From assembly GCA_046760505.1 (NCBI GenBank), contig JBHIEG010000047.1, positions 1 to 9,571 of the forward strand: 9,571 nt of DNA, read 5' to 3'. This DNA is from CAYFZR01 sp046760505 [NCBI: Candidatus Hydrothermarchaeota archaeon] (GTDB lineage Archaea > CAYFZR01). The notes below the pieces were generated by a model, which searched no databases, was not told the origin of the DNA, and saw only the letters and a program-made list of their open reading frames with translations. The position numbers and the translations under genes were made by a program. This document shows, piece after piece, positions 1 to 7,139 of the stretch; within the stretch, counting starts at the first letter, position 1; the number at the start of each line of letters is the position of its first letter.

Positions 1-930
1 TAATTTATTCTTAAGCAATTTATAGGCTAAGGATGTTGGAAGATAATCGATGAATTCGATATCGCTCATATTCCTTTTGAAACGGGTCAGGGCATTTACG
101 GTATCTCCATCTATAACTATTCCTATTTGCTCGGGTAGGTCTTTTCTATATATGTAGCTTAATCCAGGTGCATATCTGATAGCAGGGCTCCTTACAACGT
201 CTACTCTAGAAAAGGCGTTCCAATGTGTCTCTAAAATTTTAGAATTAGGGTATCTGAGGATCTCATTCAAACCTTTGTATGGAGAGAGGTTAAGATCAAA
301 AATAGGAATGGGATTCAACAGGAGATATGTTAGAATAGTCAATAAAATCAAGGCTGAAATGGTATTTTTCCTTGGTAGATTGATGCTGAATGAAAAAACA
401 GAGAATAAACCTATAAGGGATGAAAATATAACTACACCAGATCCAAAATATTTAAAAGCACCCAGTATCAAAAGAGAGCCAATTCCAGATCCTACTAAGT
501 TGAAGAAATAGACTTTAGCAACGTCCTCTGCCATGTTTGTAAATACAATGGCTATACAAGTGCCAGATGCGAAAAAAGGGATTCCTAGAATTAGATAATA
601 TAAAAGAATGTACGCTACCTGTTTAGGATCCCATGCTACCTTGTACGGATCAAAGAGCACCCTGTTTGTCACTATAAAACTCATTATGAGGGTAAGTGTG
701 AAAAAAAGTGAAAAGAAAAAGAGCATTTTATCTGTGTTCTTTTTTAACAGAGATGGAAAAACATACAAGAAAGTACCGCTGGCCCCAAATCCAAATAATG
801 CAATGCTAACCACCATAAAAGCGAAATGGTACCATTGGGTAACCGAAAATATCCTTGTTAGGGATATCTCAAACAGGAGAGTAGCGATAGAAAGAAAAAA
901 TATGCCGATGTAAATTGGTAATTTATTCAT
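1..930 (-). CDS. Membrane-anchored spermidine-synthase-like protein (N-terminal part, runs off the left edge)
   Basis: The reading frame is open from the ATG at 928-930 to base 1, giving 310 residues without a stop; the C-terminus is outside the window. The N-terminal part is strongly hydrophobic, with helices at about residues 5-20, 35-58, 69-88, 105-131, 141-158, 163-182 and 189-206. It carries features I recognise from multi-pass spermidine-synthase-like proteins: LLFEISLTRIFSV (18-30), WYHFAF (33-38), GFGASG (47-52) and FFNLVGSGIG (142-151). A soluble part follows, with WNAFSRVDVV (237-246), APGL (254-257) and IVIDGD (271-276), which resembles the first beta-strands of the spermidine synthase fold. 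The Rossmann AdoMet-binding core would lie beyond base 1, so activity cannot be judged; a methyltransferase-like or aminopropyltransferase-like role is inference. The start lies 3 bases after the stress-protein stop, with GGTGA upstream as a ribosome binding site. It is the third gene of a minus-strand operon. Confidence 0.8.
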   Translation of the reverse strand, partial: MNKLPIYIGIFFLSIATLLFEISLTRIFSVTQWYHFAFMVVSIALFGFGASGTFLYVFPSLLKKNTDKMLFFFSLFFTLTLIMSFIVTNRVLFDPYKVAWDPKQVAYILLYYLILGIPFFASGTCIAIVFTNMAEDVAKVYFFNLVGSGIGSLLILGAFKYFGSGVVIFSSLIGLFSVFSFSINLPRKNTISALILLTILTYLLLNPIPIFDLNLSPYKGLNEILRYPNSKILETHWNAFSRVDVVRSPAIRYAPGLSYIYRKDLPEQIGIVIDGDTVNALTRFKRNMSDIEFIDYLPTSLAYKLLKNKL

Positions 931-933
931 TTA

Positions 934-2115
934 CTAGTCACCGATATTTAATATCATGACGGCTCCTATTATTTCGCCTTTTTCGATGATTCCGTCCTCA
1001 CCTGCAAGAAAAATAGCATAATTAGCCTTCCTTCTTGTCTCTATTCGTTTGATCTCCTCTTCTCCTAGAGTTACAATGTTTCCGATAGGATGCCTTCCGT
1101 ATGCAAGAACTGTAATCGCTTGTCCAAAATCGAAATAGATATCCTCTATGTTTATTTTCTTTGCTTCTCCTTTATTGAATTTCTTAGTCTCAGCTGCTAC
1201 TACATGCTGCAAAATGCCGCCTTTTATTTTCTCAAAGAATAGTGGTCTTGCCTCTATTACTTCTCTTACCTCTCTCTTCTTCACAATCGTTGCGATATAA
1301 CTGGGACCTATTCTTGGAGGTACAACTAAAACAGGAATGCCTATTTCTCTTATTACTTCTCTGGTAACACTTCCCAAGAAGATCCTTTTAATTGCATGTT
1401 TACCCCTTGTGCCCATCACAACGATGTCGATTTCTCTCTCTTCGCAAAATTTTAAGATCTCTCTGCTTGGCTTGCCTGATCGTATATTCTCATCCAAATT
1501 GATTCCCAGATCTTTTGCCATTGAAGAGTATCCATGCATGATTTTTTTGCCTTCTTCCATTGATGTCTCTGAATTTACCACATAAAGAGCGGAAATCTCT
1601 TTTAAGTCCATAATTCTAGCATATTCCAACGCTATTTTGAATGCCATCTCGGAAAAGTACGAGCCATCGGTAGAAACCAACAATTTCTCATAAGAATCCT
1701 TCTCCCCCTTGGCAACCAATACCGGTACCTTTGAATTCTCCAAAACATTTAGGGTGATACTTCCCAGTGTATCGGTATTGCTGTGAATGCCTCTGTACCC
1801 TATTACTATGAGATCTGCATCATGCGAGAATTTAACTATTTGATCTGCAGGAATCCCATCCAAAACATTAGAAGTTGCTTCCAAACCCTTAATTTTTGCT
1901 CTTTCAACTTCTTTTTGTATAATCTCATTTGCTCTTTCTCTAAACAATTCCTTTGTTTTTTCAGGGACTTTTCTTACCCTGTCTTTCGTGACTTTTTTCC
2001 AGTCTATGATGTGCAGGAAACTGATTCTTGCTTTAAATTTTTTTGCAAGGATGATTCCTATTCTGGCAGCGTTAGATGCAAAGTCGGATCCATCTAATGG
2101 GACAACAATCTTCAT
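934..2115 (-). CDS. Tandem universal stress protein (two UspA domains) with an extra C-terminal domain
   Basis: The product has 393 residues. UspA domain 1 spans about 1-137 (VVPLDGS at 4-10) and domain 2 about 142-267 (LLVSTDGS at 145-152). Usp domains are Rossmann-like and often bind ATP through G-2x-G-9x-G(S/T). Domain 2 has the exact motif (G235, G238, G248-S249). Domain 1 has G106, G109 and G118-S119, with only 8 residues in the second gap, so nucleotide binding there may be altered. A further 110 residues or so (about 282-393) form a strand-rich region ending in DGIIEKGEIIGAVMILNI. It is not part of the Usp fold and faintly recalls the archaeal DUF22 family, but I am not sure. I chose the ATG at 2113-2115 because a strong GGAGGT precedes it by 6 bases and it begins with the Usp strand MKIVVPLDGS. 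A longer frame would add 33 non-Usp residues that overlap the transporter gene. It probably acts as a cytoplasmic stress or energy sensor for the adjacent transporter (inference). Confidence 0.9.
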   Translation of the reverse strand: MKIVVPLDGSDFASNAARIGIILAKKFKARISFLHIIDWKKVTKDRVRKVPEKTKELFRERANEIIQKEVERAKIKGLEATSNVLDGIPADQIVKFSHDADLIVIGYRGIHSNTDTLGSITLNVLENSKVPVLVAKGEKDSYEKLLVSTDGSYFSEMAFKIALEYARIMDLKEISALYVVNSETSMEEGKKIMHGYSSMAKDLGINLDENIRSGKPSREILKFCEEREIDIVVMGTRGKHAIKRIFLGSVTREVIREIGIPVLVVPPRIGPSYIATIVKKREVREVIEARPLFFEKIKGGILQHVVAAETKKFNKGEAKKINIEDIYFDFGQAITVLAYGRHPIGNIVTLGEEEIKRIETRRKANYAIFLAGEDGIIEKGEIIGAVMILNIGD

Positions 2116-2121
2116 TTTCCT

Positions 2122-2127
2122 ACCTCC
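2122..2127 (-). promoter_or_regulatory. Strong Shine-Dalgarno (GGAGGT) of the universal stress protein gene
   Basis: On the minus strand GGAGGT lies 6 bases before the ATG at 2113-2115, and its upstream end overlaps the TAG stop of the transporter gene (2127-2129). This fixes the internal ATG as the start and suggests coupled translation within one transcript. Confidence 0.8.
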
Positions 2128-3413
2128 TAAGTGAAGTATTGTGGAAAAACCGTTAGAAATACAGATGCAATAATTATAGAGACAATCATTACTGGTACGC
2201 CAGCTCTCAACCACCTACCAAACGATATCGGATATCCATACTTCTCGCTTATCCCCAAAGTAACTACATTTGCAGAAGAGCCTATTGGAGTGCCGTTACC
2301 TCCAAAGCCAACTCCAAGAGCGAGAGCCCACCAGAGAGGGTTAACGTTTAGACCTGCATCTCCCATGTGTTTGATGATGGGTATCATGGCTGCTGTAAAT
2401 GGAATGTTATCAACCAAAGAAGATAAAAAAGCCGCTAAAAATATCACCAACAATACTCCTAACTTTATATCAGAGTCTGAAAAAGATTGAATCTTAAGTG
2501 CGACCGTGGATAGTATCCCAACCTTGTCTACGGCACCAACAACAACGAAAAGACCTGCAAAAAAAACTAAAGTGGGCCACTCTACTTCTAGAAGTACTTC
2601 GTGTGGATCAGATTTACATACCAATAACGTTAATGTAGCGCCAATAAGTGCTACCGATGATGAATTGAGGTTAATTTTGTCATGTAAGGTAAACAAAAAT
2701 ATTGTAAATCCTAAAACAGCGAGAGATTTTTTTAAATTATCCCAGTCGTCTATTTGCTCACGTTCGTCCATTTCCATTAAAGCTTCGATGTTTTTTGGAT
2801 TTTTCTTGAGTTCTTTCCTGAAAATAATTCTTATGACGAGAATACATGCGAACAAAACAAAAAATACTACTGGAAAGAGACGGATTATGAAATCGTTGAA
2901 ACTAAAACCTGTTGCAGAGGCGATCATCACATTTGGAGGATCTCCTACAAGTGTGGCAACTCCACCAACATTTGAAAGTAGGGATTCTGAGATTAAGCAA
3001 GGTATGGGGTCAATCTCTAATTTTCTCGATACGACAATTGAGGTAGGAGCAACTAACAATATGGTGGTCACATTGTCCAGAAACATTGAAATGAATGCGG
3101 TAACGATTCCAAATATTAATAAAAGTCGCCAAGGATTGCCCCCTGAAATTTTAGCAGATTTTATTGCTAAATATTCGAAAAATCCGGTTTTTCCCAATAC
3201 ACTTACTACGATCATCATTCCTAGGAGCAGACCTATCGTGTTGAAATCTATGTAAGCCAAAGCATCCTTTTGGGAATAAAATCCATATTTTTCACCAAAT
3301 AAAACTATCACAACAGCTCCAAACATCGCAGCGGTAGTTCTGTGGGTTTTTTCGGATATTATTAATATGTAGGTAAATACGAAGATTATTCCGGCTATAA
3401 TCGAGTTATTCAT
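2127..3413 (-). CDS. ArsB/NhaD-type ion transporter (Ion Transporter superfamily permease)
   Basis: This is a 428-residue integral membrane protein with roughly 11-12 hydrophobic segments. It shows the two-fold internal repeat of the Ion Transporter superfamily (ArsB, NhaD, P-protein, SLC13-like). FISMFLDNVTTILLVAP (107-123) is mirrored by FLSSLVDNIPFTAAMIPI (329-346). SNVGGVATLVGDPPNVMI (147-164) is mirrored by GFGGNGTPIGSSANVVTL (369-386). These paired Asp-Asn helices and Gly/Pro re-entrant hairpins form the transport site in the family. A charged cytoplasmic loop (about 199-230) separates the halves. The length matches the family. The substrate cannot be read from the sequence: Na+/H+ exchange, arsenite export or carboxylate transport are all possible, with Na+/H+ or anion exchange slightly favoured because no other ars gene is nearby. 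The ATG at 3411-3413 has AAGAGG upstream. It is the first gene of the operon with the stress protein. Confidence 0.88.
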   Translation of the reverse strand: MNNSIIAGIIFVFTYILIISEKTHRTTAAMFGAVVIVLFGEKYGFYSQKDALAYIDFNTIGLLLGMMIVVSVLGKTGFFEYLAIKSAKISGGNPWRLLLIFGIVTAFISMFLDNVTTILLVAPTSIVVSRKLEIDPIPCLISESLLSNVGGVATLVGDPPNVMIASATGFSFNDFIIRLFPVVFFVLFACILVIRIIFRKELKKNPKNIEALMEMDEREQIDDWDNLKKSLAVLGFTIFLFTLHDKINLNSSSVALIGATLTLLVCKSDPHEVLLEVEWPTLVFFAGLFVVVGAVDKVGILSTVALKIQSFSDSDIKLGVLLVIFLAAFLSSLVDNIPFTAAMIPIIKHMGDAGLNVNPLWWALALGVGFGGNGTPIGSSANVVTLGISEKYGYPISFGRWLRAGVPVMIVSIIIASVFLTVFPQYFT

Positions 3414-3442
3414 TGTGATGCCTCTTAGTAATCAGTATTTCA

Positions 3443-3455
3443 CTCATTAAAAAAC
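3443..3455 (-). promoter_or_regulatory. Candidate TATA box for the transporter operon
   Basis: On the minus strand the AT-rich core GTTTTTTAATGAG is centred near 3450. With usual archaeal spacing, transcription would start near 3424, about 10 bases before the ATG. That would cut into the AAGAGG ribosome binding site at 3421-3426, so either the start is a few bases earlier or another element is used. Confidence 0.3.
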
Positions 3456-3484
3456 TATTTCTAGTTGGCTATTTCCAGTTAGGC

Positions 3485-3499
3485 AAAACCTTTTAAGTA
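3485..3499 (+). promoter_or_regulatory. BRE/TATA promoter of the nnr operon, placed for a leaderless mRNA
   Basis: An A-rich BRE-like stretch (AAAACC) runs straight into TTTTAAGTA, with the TATA centre near 3495. The usual archaeal distance of about 25 bases puts the transcription start on or next to the ATG at 3520. No Shine-Dalgarno lies between them, which agrees with a leaderless message. Confidence 0.6.
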
Positions 3500-3519
3500 G
3501 GTATACACATTTAAAAAAC

Positions 3520-4968
3520 ATGGATACGGTAACTACTGAGGAAATGCAAGCAATAGACATTAATTCTGATTTTTTAGGAGTTCCTAGAATAATCCTGATG
3601 GAAAATGCAGGTTCTAATGCAGCCAATTATATTATCAAAAATTACGATCCATCTGATGTCACCGTATGGTGTGGTACAGGAAACAACGGTGGAGACGGCT
3701 TTGTTTGTGCCAGACATCTTTCAGAAAAAATAAAAGTTAAAGTACACCTTCTTGGAAGAATAGAACAAATTAAAACAACAGAGGCATTAAAAAACTGGGA
3801 TTTAATTCAAAAAATGGATTCAATTGAGAAAAAAATAATTAATGACAGTTCTGAAATTAGGAAAGAAGATTCAGATTTATTGGTAGATGCCATGCTTGGT
3901 ACTGGGGTAAAGGGGAAAATTAGGAGTCCTATAAGGGAGGCTATAGTTGCATTTAACGAGTCCAAGGGAATAAAGATTTCTCTGGATGTTCCAAGTGGTG
4001 TTGATCCAAACACAGGAGCCAAAGGAGAAGTTTATGTAAAGCCTGATGTTACGCTTACATTTCACAAAAGAAAAAAAGGATTGCCAACAAATAATTTAGT
4101 AGTGCTTCCTATAGGGGTCCCTCCTGAGGCTGAGATCTATGCAGGTCCTGGAGACTTAAAACTTGCTTATGGAAAGAGAGATCCAGACTCTCACAAAGGG
4201 ATGAATGGAAGGGTGCTAGTGATCGGTGGGTCAAAACTTTATACCGGAGCGCCAAGATTCTCTTCCCTCGCATCACTAAGGGTCGGCGCCGATCTTGTGG
4301 TAATGGCTTCTCCAGAGAGAGCAGCAAATCTTGCTGCTTCAGTACCAGATCTAATCACATTGCCCCTGGAGGGAGATTTTCTCATGGAAAAGCACATAGA
4401 GATTATAGACGAATGGATAGAAAAATCAGATTCCATATTGATAGGTCCTGGGCTCCAAGACCGACCAGAGACAATAAAAGCCATTGAGAAGATCATAGAA
4501 ACAGCAAAATCTAGAGGAAAAAAGTTCGTTTTGGATGCTGATGCCTTAAAGATTAATCCTTCAATTCTAAAAGACTCAAACTGCGTAATTACTCCTCACT
4601 CTAAGGAGTTTGAGCGTCTTTTCAATCTCAGTGCGAAAAAAGAAAATGTAATAAACACAGCAAATGAATACGGCATTACCGTGATTTTAAAGGGAAGAAT
4701 AGATATCATCTCGGATGGTAAAAAAACAAAACTTAATCCGTATGGGAATGCCGGTATGACGGTAGGTGGCACTGGAGATATTCTTGCAGGACTTGTTGCG
4801 GGTTTTCTGGTTAAAACAGATCCCTTTAGAGCGGCAGTAGCCTCTTCATTTCTTAACTCATACGCAGGAGACAAGGCATACGAAGAATATGGTTTCAACT
4901 TTATTTCATCGGATATGCTTGAAATAATACCTAGAGTGCTGAAAGAAATATTTGAGAAATATCCATAG
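3520..4968 (+). CDS. nnr: Bifunctional NAD(P)H-hydrate epimerase / ADP-dependent NAD(P)H-hydrate dehydratase
   Basis: This 482-residue fused repair enzyme (YjeF_N plus YjeF_C) restores NAD(P)H from its damaged hydrate: the N-terminal half epimerises R and S hydrates, and the C-terminal half dehydrates the S form using ADP. In the epimerase domain (about 1-215) NNGGDG (55-60), the VDAMLGTG strand (122-129) and LDVPSGVDP (155-163) are visible. The ribokinase-like dehydratase domain (about 220-480) has GRVLVIGGS (230-238), ILIGPGL (306-312), VLDADALK (337-344), TPHSKEFERL (358-367), ILKG (389-392) and GNAGMTVGGTGDILAG (409-424), whose Asp420 is the family's catalytic base position. Both halves look complete and active. 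The start is the first ATG after the TATA element. It leads a tight operon with rnhB and a Nudix hydrolase, a set fitting nucleotide and nucleic-acid repair. Confidence 0.96.
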   Translation: MDTVTTEEMQAIDINSDFLGVPRIILMENAGSNAANYIIKNYDPSDVTVWCGTGNNGGDGFVCARHLSEKIKVKVHLLGRIEQIKTTEALKNWDLIQKMDSIEKKIINDSSEIRKEDSDLLVDAMLGTGVKGKIRSPIREAIVAFNESKGIKISLDVPSGVDPNTGAKGEVYVKPDVTLTFHKRKKGLPTNNLVVLPIGVPPEAEIYAGPGDLKLAYGKRDPDSHKGMNGRVLVIGGSKLYTGAPRFSSLASLRVGADLVVMASPERAANLAASVPDLITLPLEGDFLMEKHIEIIDEWIEKSDSILIGPGLQDRPETIKAIEKIIETAKSRGKKFVLDADALKINPSILKDSNCVITPHSKEFERLFNLSAKKENVINTANEYGITVILKGRIDIISDGKKTKLNPYGNAGMTVGGTGDILAGLVAGFLVKTDPFRAAVASSFLNSYAGDKAYEEYGFNFISSDMLEIIPRVLKEIFEKYP

Positions 4969-4975
4969 GGAATTT

Positions 4976-5608
4976 ATGATCGTTATCGGTGCAGATGAAA
5001 CAGGTAAAGGTCCTGTTATAGGACCTCTTGTAATCGCGGCGGTTGCTCTCGATAGGAGAGGAGAAAGTATTTTAAAGAAAATAGGGATCCAAGACTCAAA
5101 GAAATATTCTTCCAAGAAGGTCTTGGAAAGACATGCACACGATATAAAGAAAAGATCAATAGACCATGGAGTTGAAATAGTGCCTGCTCAGGTTATCAAT
5201 AAGCTACATCAAGTCAAAATAAACCTAAACTACGCAATAGCCCTTTTCTACCAGAACCTTTTGAAAGATCTAATAGAGAAAAACAAACCCGAAAAAATAA
5301 TTGTAGATGATTTTGGAGCTAAAAAAATCCTATTAGACCTCTTAGATTTTAAAGATAATTTGATTATAGAAAGAAAAGCCGATGAAAACTATATAGCGGT
5401 GAGCTCAGCATCTGTTATTGCGAAACACACCCACAACCTCGAAATGAATAAATTAAGAGAAGTCTATGGAGACTTTGGATCTGGAAACCCGAACGATAGT
5501 AAAACAATTAGATGGCTTGAGGATTACTATAGAGAAAACAGGAAATGGCCTCCAATCGTGCGAACGTTCTGGAAAACAGTAGAAAAGATAGAAAAGAGGA
5601 TGATTTAA
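4976..5608 (+). CDS. rnhB: Ribonuclease HII (archaeal type, with RNase HIII-like substitutions)
   Basis: The product has 210 residues from the ATG at 4976. A longer frame exists from 4952 inside nnr, but RNase HII begins at the strand MIVIGADETGKG, and a short AGGGA precedes 4976. RNase H2-fold enzymes cut the RNA strand of RNA/DNA hybrids, for example primers and misincorporated ribonucleotides. The DEDD metal ligands are visible as D7, E8, D111 and D136. GPVIGPLVIAAV (12-23), DSKK (40-43), SSASVIAK (143-150), YGDFGSG (164-170) and PPIVRTFWKTV (192-202) are archaeal RNase HII signatures. Two junction-recognition positions differ: the GRG motif is G10-K11-G12, and the Tyr normally in GSGYP is Asn171. 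No TBP-like N-terminal domain is present, as would be expected in a true RNase HIII. The start lies 7 bases after the nnr stop. Confidence 0.93.
   Translation: MIVIGADETGKGPVIGPLVIAAVALDRRGESILKKIGIQDSKKYSSKKVLERHAHDIKKRSIDHGVEIVPAQVINKLHQVKINLNYAIALFYQNLLKDLIEKNKPEKIIVDDFGAKKILLDLLDFKDNLIIERKADENYIAVSSASVIAKHTHNLEMNKLREVYGDFGSGNPNDSKTIRWLEDYYRENRKWPPIVRTFWKTVEKIEKRMI
5596..5603 (+). promoter_or_regulatory. Ribosome binding site of the Nudix gene, inside the end of rnhB
   Basis: GAGGATGA lies within the last rnhB codons, with the GAGG core 9 bases before the ATG at 5609. That ATG directly follows the rnhB TAA at 5606-5608, so the arrangement favours coupled translation. Confidence 0.6.
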
Positions 5609-6040
5609 ATGGAGTATCCGAACATGCCTGTTGTCGGTGTAGGCGCTGTTGTGGTTAAAAATAATAAAATTCTCCTCGTGAAAAGAGGGAAGGATCCAAG
5701 AAAAGGCTACTGGGCGATTCCAGGAGGGGTACTGGAGCTAGGGGAAACTATAGAAGACGCGATAAAAAGAGAGGTTGAAGAGGAAACAAATGTAAAAATA
5801 GAGGTTGTTCGCTTGATAGATGTTCTAGAGGATATAATCCTTGATCATCAGGGAAATGTAAGGTTCCATTATGTTCTCGTTGATTACCTTTCAAAGTATA
5901 AAGAAGGAGAACTGCGAGCAGGATCAGATGTTTTAGATGCCAAGTGGTTGAGAATAGATGATCTGGATAAATTTAAGGTTGCCGAAACAACAAAAGAAGT
6001 AATAAAAAAAGCGCTTTATAAAACTAATATTGCTAAGTAG
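5609..6040 (+). CDS. Nudix hydrolase (ADP-ribose pyrophosphatase-like)
   Basis: This is a compact single-domain Nudix enzyme of 143 residues. The family cleaves nucleoside diphosphates linked to another group X, using metal held by the Nudix box GX5EX7REUXEEXGU. Here the box runs from G40 to V62: G40, E46, R54-E55, V56, E58-E59. The usual Gly near its end is Asn61, a substitution outside the metal-binding glutamates and probably harmless. YWAIPGG (34-40) directly before the box and the N-terminal strand VVGVGAVVVKNNKILLVKRG (8-27) are typical of small archaeal ADP-ribose pyrophosphatase-like members. The substrate is not certain from sequence alone. It is the third gene of the operon, starting right after the rnhB stop. 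Its own stop overlaps the end of the convergent DUF354 gene by 8 bases. Confidence 0.93.
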   Translation: MEYPNMPVVGVGAVVVKNNKILLVKRGKDPRKGYWAIPGGVLELGETIEDAIKREVEEETNVKIEVVRLIDVLEDIILDHQGNVRFHYVLVDYLSKYKEGELRAGSDVLDAKWLRIDDLDKFKVAETTKEVIKKALYKTNIAK

Positions 6041-7139
6041 CCTCACTCATTTCTACGCTGATCTTCTCTTCACTTCTCCCAATTTTTCTCTTTATCTCTT
6101 CAATTAAAACGTCAACTGGATCTTCCAAATTTTCAAATAGATTTTTTGCCCTTTCCCTGTACTTTTCAACGTCAGAGTCAAGTATCTCAGCGCTTTTATC
6201 CAAGATTTCATCCAAATCTTGAGATTGGAAAATTAAATTTTTCTCAATGAAATACTTGCTTACCGCAAGCAACTCACCAGGATAGCAGGATATGCTTGGA
6301 GTACCAAGTAAGGCTGCTTCCCTGTTCATGGTGCCTCCTCCTCCTATCAGGAGGGAAGAAATTGAAAGCAAGGTTGGTCCATGAACCTTTTCTGGGCATA
6401 TTACACCCTCAAACAGCATCTTTGCCTCTTGTTTTTGTTTCTCTGATCTTGGAAGAAATACTATTTGAATATCCTCTCTGTCCTTCAATAGGTTATAAAT
6501 TACTGAGGTGCAAAGTGAATTTTCTCCATTTTCTCTCATGTAATCGGCTAGAACAGGTTCAGGTCTTACCGTTATAATTTTTTTTCCAGTGTCTAAATCA
6601 GGAATTTGTTTTTTTATTACATTCGGACTGCATATCTCTTTTACGTGGGCAACCTCACATACCCCATCAAAGGTAGTAATATTTTCCCTCTTTGCGCCGT
6701 AGTATGTGATGTTTTGAATCGGAATTACCGAGGGTATTATTATTTTTTGCGTAATAGGTATTGTAAGCCTGTTCTGAGCCTCTGCATGCTCGTTGTCCAC
6801 CAGTGCCATCGAATATATATTCAACCCGAATGATACTCTTGCTGCCTCGACGGAATGCTTAAAAACGCATAATGTTGGTTTTCTTTCACTAAATATCTTG
6901 TAAAGTTCTCTTTCTCTTTCAATAGATGCATGTAGCTTTCCTTCTCTCGTAGGACCTCCATGTTTACCCGCAGGAATATAATCAATGCCCTCATCTTCCA
7001 ACAAATCAAAAATAGGTCCAAAGTCTCTTGCAGTAACTAAGGTTTCGTAATTGCTGGAAAGCCTCCTAATGAGGTTCTTGAACACATGAACATGAGGAGC
7101 ATTGGTAATGTCGATCCATATCACTGATTGACCCTTCAT
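6033..7139 (-). CDS. DUF354 (COG1817) GT-B-fold protein, glycosyltransferase/epimerase-like
   Basis: The product has 368 residues from the ATG at 7137-7139. DUF354 is an archaeal family related to GT-B enzymes such as MurG and UDP-GlcNAc 2-epimerase; its reaction is not established to my knowledge. The signature VIWIDITNAPHVHVF (6-20) opens the N-terminal Rossmann domain, and GKHGG (58-62) follows. The C-terminal domain has ITVRPEPV (189-196), IVFLPR (226-231) and GGGGTMNREAALLGTPSI (266-283), matching the nucleotide-sugar-binding glycine loop and Glu helix of the epimerase/MurG group. No signal peptide or membrane helix is seen. The start is uncertain: the frame is open to 7187, but family members begin just before the WIDITNAPH strand. 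GTG at 7122-7124 with AAGGG upstream is an alternative giving 363 residues. A role in surface glycan or glycolipid synthesis is inference. Confidence 0.88.
   Translation of the reverse strand: MKGQSVIWIDITNAPHVHVFKNLIRRLSSNYETLVTARDFGPIFDLLEDEGIDYIPAGKHGGPTREGKLHASIERERELYKIFSERKPTLCVFKHSVEAARVSFGLNIYSMALVDNEHAEAQNRLTIPITQKIIIPSVIPIQNITYYGAKRENITTFDGVCEVAHVKEICSPNVIKKQIPDLDTGKKIITVRPEPVLADYMRENGENSLCTSVIYNLLKDREDIQIVFLPRSEKQKQEAKMLFEGVICPEKVHGPTLLSISSLLIGGGGTMNREAALLGTPSISCYPGELLAVSKYFIEKNLIFQSQDLDEILDKSAEILDSDVEKYRERAKNLFENLEDPVDVLIEEIKRKIGRSEEKISVEMSEAT

Noticed and set aside
275-913. Two plus-strand open frames (275-511 and 608-913)
   Set aside because: They lie antisense to the long minus-strand frame, which encodes a recognisable membrane protein; their own translations show no family features.
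2116-2214. N-terminal extension of the stress protein
   Set aside because: The extra 33 residues overlap the transporter gene and do not fit a Usp domain, and a strong GGAGGT selects the internal ATG.
2506-3255. A 249-codon plus-strand open frame
   Set aside because: It is antisense to the transporter, low in complexity and rich in Thr, Ser and Lys, which fits a shadow of the hydrophobic coding strand.
4952-4975. Upstream ATG of rnhB inside nnr
   Set aside because: It adds eight residues before the first strand of RNase HII and has no better ribosome binding site.
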